Positions 9,956 to 19,696 of a DNA stretch of 27,270 bases are shown in pieces. The position numbers were made by a program, and so were the translations under genes. Numbering within the stretch: the first letter of the stretch is position 1; each line of letters opens with the position of its first letter. The notes under the pieces were generated by a model. It ran no database searches, was not told the origin of the DNA, and saw only the letters and a program-made list of their open reading frames with translations. Source of the DNA: Thamnocephalis sphaerospora (Eukaryota; Zoopagomycota; Zoopagomycetes; Zoopagales; Sigmoideomycetaceae); NCBI GenBank assembly GCA_003614735.1, contig KZ992597.1, forward strand, positions 1 through 27,270. The letters run 5' to 3'.

Positions 9956-12224
9956 ATGTCAAATTCGCGGTATGATCGCGCGGCCAGCTATGCGCACGAA
10001 CCGCGGCGGCGCAGTCGCTCGCCGTCGCGCCTCTCGCGGCATCCATCACCCTTGGACCAGGGCCACGTCCACCGCAGCCCACCACAGCATACACCCCGCT
10101 ACGCTTATACTGCCCCGGCGGGGAATGCACAAAGAGCCGGCGGCGCTTCTCGCCGCGACATGATATACTATGGCTATACGGATACACAGCGCCACGGTCA
10201 CAGCCAGCCAGGCACGCACGCTACGCTGTCCGACAGCGGCGCAGCTCATGCCGCAAACAATTGGCAGACACCGTCCACGGCTACATCATTTTCGGTCACT
10301 ATCGGAAACAGTGCGGCTACTGCCCGCATGGCTAGTGCGTCAGACGCTACCTTTAATGCTACAGGGGATTCACACCAAAGCACCAGCACGCCAGCGCAGG
10401 GGCAGGAAAGTGCAGTGTTAACGGTGGGGAACGCAAAGGATCCTGCATATATGCATCAGGCTGCTGGCGGGCCGTCAGGCGGTACAGAGCCAGATCTAGA
10501 CGAGGTTGCTCGAAAGAGCGTCTCTCGAATGCTTGTCCAGCTCTGGTTGACCAAATACCAGAGCAAGCAGGGGAAACTTGTGACGCCCAAGGAAGTGGCG
10601 GTCGACATGCTCAATGGAACAATTGCTCGACTGCTTTTGCATCATATTAGCGCAAAACTGAAGCGCTGTCTATCGATGATGCCGGAAATGCAGGTGATTA
10701 GAGGCTATTGCACCACGTTGTGTGATGAACGATCCGCGCTAACCGAGCGGCGCGGATGTACAAAGCAATACACATTCTCTCCGCAGCAGATGACACGCAT
10801 AGTAGGACATGCCACCACATTGCTGGAAAACCGAGGCACTTTTCTGGTGCTAGCGCATGGGGCGGCCAGTGGCCCAAGTCCGTCAAACACCGACAAAAAC
10901 CGCCTGGAACGCTTACGCCAAGCATATTACGAGGCATATACCATGTTGATGGTATGTGCGACGATGCCGTCGATAATGTTCGCCAATGTTTATGGTATAC
11001 TTTTTGCAGAGCGGTGCTGCTCCCGATAGCACCTGGCCCAAGAGCGCGCCCATACAGCAGAGCGAAGCGCTAGATGCTCAGGAAACTAAGGCAAGTACAA
11101 AGCCGCTGCCACAGCAGCAGTCGCAATTGCAAGAATCGACTCAAGCGCAAACGCAGGCACAGCAAACTGAGACAACAACAAGCTCTAAGTCCACGAACCT
11201 TACCACGACGACTGCCGCCGCCGCATCAGCTCAGTCCCAGGCACCCATCTATGGGCAGGACGTTGCAAATAAGCAAACTGCAGCGTCCATTGCGGAAGCC
11301 ACAACGGTACGCGGCCTGGTGATCTACGAAAGTGCATGTCTGAAGACGTGCTGTACAGTTGAATACTAATCATGGGCATGTGCTGTTAGGCACAGACAAG
11401 CGCACCGCTCAGCCAAGCAAGCAAATGCGAGAAAACAGATGACGTGCTATCCTTGCAGACCAACGGTAATACTGTGGAAACATCCGGGCTCTATGTGGCA
11501 GGCGGATCACAGGTAAATGTTCAAGCACGTCCGAGTATTCGTATAGTAGCAGCAGCAGAAAAGGAGAAGCAGGCGGCAGCGGAACGACAGTCAACCATGG
11601 AAAGACAGGTGGCCAAAAACGGCGTAACGGCAGAAAAGCAAGCAGCGGCGGAAAAACAGGCAATAGTACGACAAAGTACCGCTATAGATGTACCCGCATC
11701 GAATAGCTCAGTGCCTCATAAAAGATACAGCAGTGAAATAGATGAGGCCGACAATCCCTTTGAGCAGGATGCGGCTGCACTGCGTGAAATTATTTTCTCA
11801 AGCGCAACCACTCCACGAACCAACACATGCGCCGCGCAAGGAGCCGATGACGACGACAGGTAAGCATAAGCAAAAGGCAGGCGCTTTGATCACTAGGTGC
11901 TCGATGATGGCCGTCGCTTCTGCACGCTCCCCAGGCGTGCTCGCGCTTCCATGACGCCGGTTTAACGGATCATGTAGCAGCGTAGGAAACCGCCAGCAGA
12001 GCTCCGATTGCTACATGCACGCTGTTGACGCGCGTGCAACAGCGACCGATGGTGAAGTACGTGCGCCAACACCGGAACATACGTCTGAAATAGCAGCACC
12101 CGCCGTCAGACTGGTGGATGCCTACTTGAACCAGATTGAGCAAAAGCACATTGCCTACCTGATACGCAAAGTGCCGCTCCATCTTAGACCTGGGCTGCTG
12201 GATCCGTTCTTGAAAAAGGAGTAG
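9956..12224 (+). CDS. Gene B: alpha-beta family protein with SR-like N-terminus
   Basis: The family is not recognised. Exons 9956-10693, 10766-10951, 11010-11306, 11390-11859 and 11981-12224 give 644 residues; ATG 9908 is in frame and would add 16. The N-terminus is R/S-rich (RRRSRSPSRLSRHPSP). Alpha is 184-246 (Tyr201, Gly221), beta 247-308 on a 0-0 exon. Then follow a Q/T/S-rich linker starting near a lone Trp (PDSTWPKS) and a segment of EKQAAAEK-type repeats likely to form a helix or coiled coil. The C-terminal motif is VDAYLNQIEQKHIAYLIRKV then PLHLRPGLL. Intron 1 (72 nt) is in frame and without a stop; its removal is inferred from the conserved family intron position and a CTAAC branch site. 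The last acceptor is a TAGCAG tandem site. Confidence 0.82.
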
Positions 12225-12490
12225 AGCTCGATCCAAAGCTTATGCATACGGGTGCACGTGGTCGGGCGGTGTGGTGCTTGCGCATTGTATTATGTTTGCT
12301 TTTACGGGCACATTCGACTGGCGGAGCGGTCGGTCAATTTAATACAGCTTTCTCGTAGATGAACCCGCACACGTTTTCCTTCTCCACTCGCACGCACGCA
12401 CATCTCACTGCACCCTGCCGCATCTTGCCTGCCCACATACAGTATCCGCCACAGCCACCAGCGTGCTGCGACGATAGGATACTCGCAGCT
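12225..12490. promoter_or_regulatory. Intergenic region and CT-rich leader before gene C
   Basis: This spacer between genes B and C contains a CT-rich stretch (about 12370-12430) like the leaders of PEX7 and the kinase gene here. The gene C frame is open back to an ATG at 12359, but the CT-rich leader makes ATG 12491 the more likely start. Confidence 0.45.
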
Positions 12491-14317
12491 ATGGATAATA
12501 CAAACGGCCAGACGGCCTCCAACGCGGATCAGCCCAGCACAGCACCGTCGAGCAATCAGAGTGGGCCGGTGACGACGACACCGCAAACCGCCGCTGCAGC
12601 TGACGCCACCACAGCAGCAGCGACTAGCATAGCACCAGCAGCAGCGAAAACGCAACCAGCATTGCCGCCGAAGGAAGGCAATGCCAACGCGAATCAAAAC
12701 ACAGAAACAAAAGCGCAGCCGGTGACGGAGCAACGGCCAACGCGAGCAAACGGCAAAAAGCGCCCACGGTCGCCCATAAGAGCACCTACGCCGCCAAAGA
12801 TAGCCCAAGTTGTCACGCCTATAGTACCAAAAGTGTACTCGTCCCATGAACGTCCAAGACACGAGTCGCCGCGACGATCGCGAGAGCGCTCTTACTCGCC
12901 ACGTCGATCGCCGCGCTCGGCCGGCGATCGACGTGACCATTATCCGCCTCGGTCTTCATCGTATCGATACACGGAGAATCGTGCGGACGACGACTATAGC
13001 CGGTCACTTCGTCGATCATCTCGATCCCCGTCGCCTTCATCACATTACTCACGGTATCGGGGACACAGAGATTCTGACGGAGATGAGCGTGCTCGATACA
13101 TGTCACACGCCGCAGAAGACAGTCGGGGCGCTCGTTCACAGTCTGAGCGTAGTCTGCGTTATCCCGTGACACACGCGAGTGCGGTAGTTACCGGGTCCTC
13201 GTTGACAAAGACACTAGCAGAAAAGGTCTGCCGCAAGATGCTATACACCATATTTACCAAACAGTACTTTCGTAGAAACTCACAGCCCATTCCTGCAGAG
13301 GAAATTGCTCAGGACTTTCTGAGTGGCGTGATTGCCGAGCGGTTGCAGTCGACGTTTAGCGCACGAGTCAAGTATGCCCTGAGCGTACTGGGCCAGTCAG
13401 AGGTGGGTGGGTTGAAATCGCTCAAATTTGATAGCCCGTCAGCCTACACGTTGAAAAGTAGTTACCAACATGGGAATACGTTGCTTTGCATAGTATGTGC
13501 AAGACGGGCGGCAGTTTAGCGAGCTGGAACAGCTAGTCCGGAAGATCATTCAGCAGCAGTCGACCTTTTATCTTATTTTCCAGGATGTTGCCGCGTCTTT
13601 TTCTCCAGAGCGCGGACCCTGCCTTGCTGGTAGGGTAAAACGCGCGTTCAAGATTACGCGAGAGAGGACGGTACGCGCACTTTACTGTCACGCTCGTGCG
13701 TTGCCGGCCCAGCTGGTTTACTGACCACGGGCAATCGCCAGGATGCTGAACGAAAGGCCGAAGCAGCACGGGCTAGTCGTGACAAAAAGGATGCATCCAA
13801 GGTAAGCCAGCAAATAGTTACGGAAAAATTGCCGTGTGCGGCATGTGTTGGGCTTTAGCTGTAAAGCCATCGTTTGTCGTTATATCACTAATTTGCTTGG
13901 GCATAATTCAAATGTCTTTTTCAACATGTAGAATAATACATCGGAAAAGCAGCCGCCACAAGAAGATGCTGCACACAGCGCCAAAACGAATGGGCAGGCT
14001 ATGCCGCCACAAAAGTCGCAGAAGCAGCAGCAACAGCAGCAACAGCCAGTGCCGTCAAACAATACGCCAAACAATCCAGCACCTACGCCACAGACTCTCC
14101 AAACGGAGCCACCTAGTCAGCCACAGGAGTCGAGTCAACAAGAATCTGTACAAAACATGGAATGGCAGCTAATCCAGCGAGTCAGGGAGGAGCTTAATGT
14201 ACGAGAACAGAAACTGAAGGACGAGATGCTGCTTATGCGGCAGCAGATGCAGGATTACAACGAACTGTTGCGTCGGCGCAATGAGACGCCGCCGTCACCG
14301 CAACAGCAACCAAAACC

Positions 14318-14349
<32 letters not shown>

Positions 14350-14768
14350 CAAAACCGCAACAGCAACAGCAACAGCAACAACAAAATGCGAGCGGGTGTC
14401 ATACTGCGCCTGTTGACCACAAGCAGCTAGCTGATCGGATGGCGCGAGAGCAGGCAACATGGTTGAGCAAGTAAGTATCATCGATATCCAGCTACTGCGC
14501 CCCTACTAATAATAACCTGTGACCGCTTACTAGCAGTGCCGCGCAACCAGTCCTTATGGAAGTATCACTGCCACCAAGTGTGGTGTCCTGGCCGACGGCC
14601 GTATCCTCGCCTGTACAGCTGTCAGCACACCCTGCTACGCCAAGTATTGACGAGGACAGTGTCATTGCCGAGTACATCACCAGCGCAGAGCGAGGCCAGC
14701 TGAAGTTTCTGCTGGAAAAGGTACCGCCACATCTTCGCCGCCGAATGATTGCCCGCTGGCTATCGTAG
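12491..14768 (+). CDS. Gene C: alpha-beta family protein with RS domain and poly-Q
   Basis: The family is not recognised. Exons 12491-13402, 13494-13670, 13742-13801, 13932-14470 and 14534-14768 give 640 residues. An Ala/Thr-rich start is followed by a basic patch (NGKKRPRSPIR, a possible nuclear signal) and a long R/S/Y/D region resembling the RS domains of splicing factors (about residues 115-225). Alpha is 242-304 (LAEKVCRKML..., Tyr259, Gly279) and beta 305-363 on a 0-0 exon. A 20-codon charged exon and a poly-Q exon with a helix rich in E, R and Q (near VREELNVREQKLKDEM) follow. The C-terminal motif is AEYITSAERGQLKFLLEKVP then PHLRRRMIARWLS, about 605-640. The last acceptor is TAGCAG, as in gene B, and either use keeps frame. 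The RS region suggests a nuclear RNA-related role, by inference only. Confidence 0.83.
14299..14385 (+). repeat. CAA/CAG poly-Q tract with duplicated unit in gene C
   Basis: Two copies of a unit of about 39 bp, each beginning CAACAGCAACCAAAACCG and continuing as CAA/CAG codons, encode PKP-separated glutamine runs. The mixed CAA/CAG codons and exact duplication point to replication slippage. Confidence 0.85.
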
Positions 14769-15269
14769 CAGTGCTGCGTTTCGCACATCAACGCATATGT
14801 TGCTCTCTTTGCCCATGTAAATCTCATGTTTTACTGCTATGCTACGCTGCAGGCAGCATAGACTGGCCGGTCCATGCCGCTGAGCGTCTTGATCATGGCA
14901 GACCATCCTGAGCGTGCTGCATCTTGCATCCCATTGACACCTCAATGAAAATGGCCGCCTACGGCAGAAGGCTAAACTGCACGCATGCCAAATACTCGCC
15001 TATTTTCCTTTGTCTTTCTGCCATAACACTTCTCATCTGCAGCGACCATTCATCACGCAGCATCACAGACTGACTCTTCCTCTCGTGAACAACCGTGCCA
15101 CTTGTCGAGTCTCCGTCATCTCCGAGCAGGCTACAGTCGAATACGCGTATTATTAACCAGTGTACTTTGCAAAGAACGCCACGCCATCCCGGCGAAGCGT
15201 ACTACGTAAGCATTTTGGATCTGGCTCGCACAAAGCCAGTAAGCTACAGACACAAAACGCAACGAAAGC
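14769..15269. promoter_or_regulatory. Intergenic region between genes C and D
   Basis: This contains the 3' end of gene C and the likely promoter and leader of gene D. A CT-rich tract lies at about 15001-15090. No further gene or RNA was recognised. Confidence 0.45.
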
Positions 15270-17324
15270 ATGGCTGCAACGCGTGGACGAGGCCGCGGCC
15301 GTGGTACCGGTGCTGGCTATGCTGACGGCGGCTCAGTGACCACGTATGCCGTCAATCTGTCGAGCAACCGCCGTCCGCCGCCGCCTACTGCAAAGACGCG
15401 CGATCATTCCGACTATGGCCCACGTCTGTCGGCCGGCCACGACGACGGCTTTGGTCCGCGCCCATGGGAGGGTAAACAGCCGGGCGACTCGCAGCCAGTA
15501 CACGACGATTTCAACCACTTGTCCTCGGTGATGCCGGGACAGCTGCTGTACTTTCTGCTTAAGACCGGCTATAAAAGCTGGGATGGCGAGCCGGTGCCGG
15601 TCAACACGCTGGCTGAGCATATCGCGACCGGCCAGATGGCTACCAGGCTACTCCACAACACCAAAGGAAGAATCCGCTACGGCTTTGGTCAGATGGACCT
15701 TTCCCGCGTACGTGCAAGCTGAATTTACCGCCTCTGTAGCATCGCTTCGATGAGTGTAACTGATCTCTGTGCCATGCGGTCCCAGCGGGTCGGTATCGAG
15801 GAACAGAACAGACTGGAGGAATCGGTAACAAAGCAGCTCAAGGACCCAGTAAGATTTGCTGCCATTGTACAAGAGACAATCAAGAACCTGCAAAACACCG
15901 ATCCGGGGCTTTCCAAGCGACTAGAGACTGCTGCCGAGACGGCAGAACGCATGCAACAGGTACCTCGGGTGCCGCGATAGCATGCAACCGTACGCTGATG
16001 CAGAACAACCGCGATGCTGATTGCGTCTGCTGGCTGTGCGTGTAATAGGATAATCCTGCTTGGATAAGTAGCTGGCCAACGGGAGCTACTGTGGAGCGCA
16101 AGCAGCCTGCGCTATCGCGGCCGGTGGTCAAGCCCAGCTCTCCACCACCTCACGGTCACACCATGACGGACAGCGCGGTATGCAGTTTGCTCTGCTAATC
16201 TGTTCTCAGACTCCAACTTTGGCAGCTAACGATGGCCATTACATTCTGCTGGCTTGCCGGCTCATTGCAGAGCGAGTTTATGCGCACTAATGCCGATCTA
16301 GTTGGCGACTCAAACTGGGGAACCCCGGATCCGACAAGCATGGTGACCGACAACGAGGACATCAAGTCCGGGGGCGGCTGGGGCTCACCGCCTGCTACCT
16401 CTGTCAACGACAGCTGGGGCTCGCCCAGTTCAAAGTAGGCCACTGAGCAAATGCGGATTCGTAGTGGGCCTGCGGTAGGCGGAACAGACGGTGTATCTGC
16501 TAACCTCCTGCTACCCATGGGCACTGTGCTTATGCCACGCTCCGATGCCCGCGCGCAGCCCGCAGCCTCCTGCCCCAGTATCCTTCTTATCTTCATCAAA
16601 CAAGGCAAACACTAGCGGCATCGGCGCAGGTAATGGCAGCTCTAGTGGCTTTTCGGTTGTCGGTGCTGCGCGAGCACACAAGCGCACCGAAAGCACCTCG
16701 TCCAAGGCAGCACCGCACACGGAATTCGGTGCATCGGCGGCTAGCACTCCACCTGTAATGCCAGAGTCGCAGCCGCGGCCGCCATCGCCGCAGCCGCAGC
16801 CGCAGCCGCAGCCGCAGCCGCAGCCACCGTCTCAGCCACAACTGCAGTTGCAGTCACAACATCAGCCGCAGCAGTATCAGCCGCAGCAGTATCAACACCA
16901 GTCGTATCAGCAGCCGCAGTCGGCTATGCCGATTGCCGCTGATCCTGCAATTATTACCCAGGTGTCGCACACTGCGCCCACGCAGTTGCCGCCGATGCCC
17001 TTGTCGATCAACGCAGCAGTGGCCACGCCTGGCATGGCCACTCCTGCACTATCTCATGTCATGACGCCCCCTTTAAATAGCGCGTCACACGTGGCAGCGA
17101 TATCGTCTGCGCTGCCGGGCGTTCCTGTTAGTAGCATGTACGGATACATATCGCCCGTGCCTACTTCGGCCTCTACATCTACTGGCGGCGCTATGCCGAT
17201 GAACCTGGACGAGACGGAGCTTGTGAATGCGTATCTGTCACCATTGGAGCGCGAGCACCTGGAATTCCTAGTAGGAAAGATTCCCAAGCATCTACGCACT
17301 GCACTTTTGAATCCGTGGATGTAG
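15270..17324 (+). CDS. Gene D: alpha-beta family protein with RG start and WG motifs
   Basis: The family is not recognised. Exons 15270-15707, 15786-15959, 16049-16177, 16271-16434 and 16559-17324 give 556 residues. It starts MAATRGRGRGRGTGAG, an RG-type stretch. Alpha is 84-146 (Tyr101, Gly121) and beta 147-204 on a 0-0 exon. The next exon begins DNPAWISSWPTG. Exon 4 holds three WG motifs in a G/S/P/T/D context (Trp 263, 284 and 296: NWGTPDP, GGWGSPP, SWGSPSS), the kind of sequence found in Argonaute-binding hooks. The long last exon is S/A-rich and then P/Q-rich (QPQPQPQPQP). It ends with NAYLSPLEREHLEFLVGKIP then KHLRTALLNPWM, the best match to the family motif. Acceptors were chosen by branch site (CTGAT, CTAAC) and phase; the first intron uses GTACGT. 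Confidence 0.83.
16790..16830 (+). repeat. CAGCCG hexamer repeat (Pro-Gln) in gene D
   Basis: About six CAGCCG units encode alternating Pro and Gln; irregular CAG-rich codons follow downstream to about 16920. It lies within the disordered last exon. Confidence 0.85.
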
Positions 17325-19696
17325 AAAAGTGTGCAAGATGACCAACATCCGTCGCTGGATGAGCTCTAACAGCAAGATTGCGCCGTACTGTATGCACCGT
17401 ACTGTCACCAGACAGTCACTACGAACGCAGTACCCGACTATTATATACCTTACGACGGTGCCTTGACCGCTGCTAAAAGCGGCCAAGACACCGCAGCATG
17501 ATCAATTGAACGTAGTCATTGGCGTAGTGATATGCAACCATGTCACTACTGTCAGAGTTATCGCCTGTCCGAACCATTCCCACCCCTCGCTCCTGCAGAA
17601 GAATGTGCGTCTGTGCTCTGCTCAAGACGCCAAGGACCGAGCCGACCACAAGCAGCCAAGCACGTCCGGCCATCCTGGAATAAATATGAAGTTTTAGGCA
17701 CTTTGCCAGCTGCATTACCTGGTGCCGCCGGACGCGGATGATTGCGGGAGCCGAGGGATCACGTTTACCAGACGCTGGTAACCCGTGATTCCGCAGCAGC
17801 GCGCGATTCGTGCGCTACGATGCAAACTACACATCGCTGCATACGGGCACGCCTATGCACTGGCTTTGCGACGCACACGCAAGCAGACAGCAACGTTGCG
17901 CTGCCATTTCCGCATTTAGCGTCTGTGGCGTGGCCGAGTTTGCCGGTGACAAGGACACGCCATTGCGGTGCTGTGTTACGTGGCAGATGTGTAGTGGCTC
18001 ACAATGACGTAGAAGACGAGTGGGTTCTAGACGGCCAGCACCTGACTGGCGACGTGGCTAGCAACTGCAGCGGCGGCAGCGGCAGCAGCAGCAGTCATCG
18101 CTGCACGCACGTTGGTTAGCCCGTTTGCCAAGCGGCCGTGGTATCTTCGAGCCGTTGGCTGCAGTCGACGCATATACGCACATACACACACGCAGCTGCA
18201 AGGCCAAGCTGCACGGGTCGGCAGTGTCCGGAAAGCACTGGCCTCTATTTGCACGGCGTCTTGCGCTAGCATATTCTCGCGCGAGCCGCTGGTGACGTTT
18301 CCGCATGTGTGCTTGCATCGCTATGCACTTGCCGCCTCGCAAGGACGACTCGTGTACCCGCCGTGTCCGCCGCGGCAGCCATTGTCTGTGTCCGTGTCGG
18401 TACCTGCACCTGCGCCCATCTGCGTGCGCCGGCATGCGCGTGCATCCAGGGTGATGAACGAATGACAAAGAGACGCGGCGGGCATGCACACGTCCGTTGG
18501 TGGCGCGCCAGCACGCGGCGGTTGCCTTTCCCGTGCCTCTTGTTCTTTATCCGCTGACCGCTGGAGAGTGGTGCATGCGTGGTTCGGTTGCATGCGCTGC
18601 GCAGTGCTGGTGCTATCGTCGCCAGTCTTGCGACGGTGTGGCCGCAGGCTGGGCGGGCAGACGTGGGTGGGTGAGTGGGTATAGGCGTACATCCTTATCG
18701 TTTGCACATGCGCATGTGTGTGTGTGTGTGTGTGGACCATCAGGCGAGTGTACCTGATCTTTTGTCGGATGGTAGTGCGCACGCATGCCCAAACGGTGGT
18801 GATGATGATGATGATGATGCTGCTGCTGGCGGCCACAACGGCGGCAACGGCATATCTGTACGGCCTATGGCTCCTTTGCGCCTCGTTGGCCAGTGGCGTT
18901 GCGTAGACGTATGACGCTGTGCAACACGGGTTAGGTGCAACCATGGTCTCCTTCCTATCACCCGCTGGTGGCTCTCCGGACGGCGCTTGCGCCCCTTTCT
19001 TCAAGCGCATGCTACTGGCCTCGTCTGTCCTTGGCCATCCACGCGGCTCCCTTACACAGCACACTCCCCTTTCCGCCGGTCCTTCGCCGTCCTCGTCTCT
19101 ACTCGCTCTTTTACCACCGTCGTTTCTCTCTCGCTAAACGCTCCTTCTCTCTCGGCTCTCGCTTTCAGACACTATTTTCACCGTCTTTCGTTTCTCGTCA
19201 TCCGGCATAGACATCGCCGAATATTCGCTGGCGCCTCGTACACGTGCGAACGCTATTCCTCGCTAGCCAAGGCTGCATTCCGCTCCTCCATTCCCTTGCT
19301 CATCTCCTGCCAGGTATACATTGTACCGCGCCACGCAGCTTGCTCTGCCGACTAGTGCGCGGCCCGTTTCACCTGCGTCTCATTCCCGCTCCCTATAACG
19401 GCACTCCTCCGTCTACGTTCTTTTGTTTGTGCGTCCCTCCTCCTCTTCCTCCTCCTACTCCTTGCCCAGCGCCTTAAACGCCTTGATCCTATTCCCCGGC
19501 TACTACGATAAGCTCGCGTGCTCCTCCCTGCCCTGGTTGCCTCGTGCTTGGCCTCTAGCTCGCGCAACACGGTTCCATAGACGAAGCGGAGTTTTAACCA
19601 CGCTCGAGTGTCACAGCCGCCACGGCATCTTTCGCTCTCCACTCTGCGGCCCGTGCGAACGTGCCACACCGTATCACCAACTGACAGTGTGTTGCC
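17325..19696. other. 2.4-kb gene-poor interval upstream of gene E
   Basis: I see no convincing gene here. Open frames exist on both strands (the longest is 247 codons, minus, 19064-18321), but they run through simple repeats and resemble no protein. A GT microsatellite lies at 18715-18734 and GAT then CTG repeats at about 18801-18828. From about 18940 to 19660 the plus strand is strongly CT-rich, which fits a promoter and long 5' leader for gene E. A consensus-like CAG|GTATAC at about 19312 could be the donor of a leader intron. An AATAAA at about 17679 could serve a transcript from the left. Confidence 0.5.
18715..18734. repeat. GT dinucleotide microsatellite
   Basis: About ten GT units occur in the gene-poor interval upstream of gene E. 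On the other strand this gives a run of His-Thr codons, which helps keep spurious frames open. Confidence 0.85.

Noticed and set aside
9441-10187. 248-codon and 192-codon minus-strand ORFs over the A/B promoter
   Set aside because: They are antisense to gene B exon 1 or cross gene A's first intron. Composition is arbitrary, with no domain.
18321-19064. 247-codon minus-strand ORF upstream of gene E
   Set aside because: Its frame is kept open by GT and GAT microsatellites (runs of His-Thr and Ile). It has no recognisable domain, and it lies antisense to the CT-rich leader of gene E.
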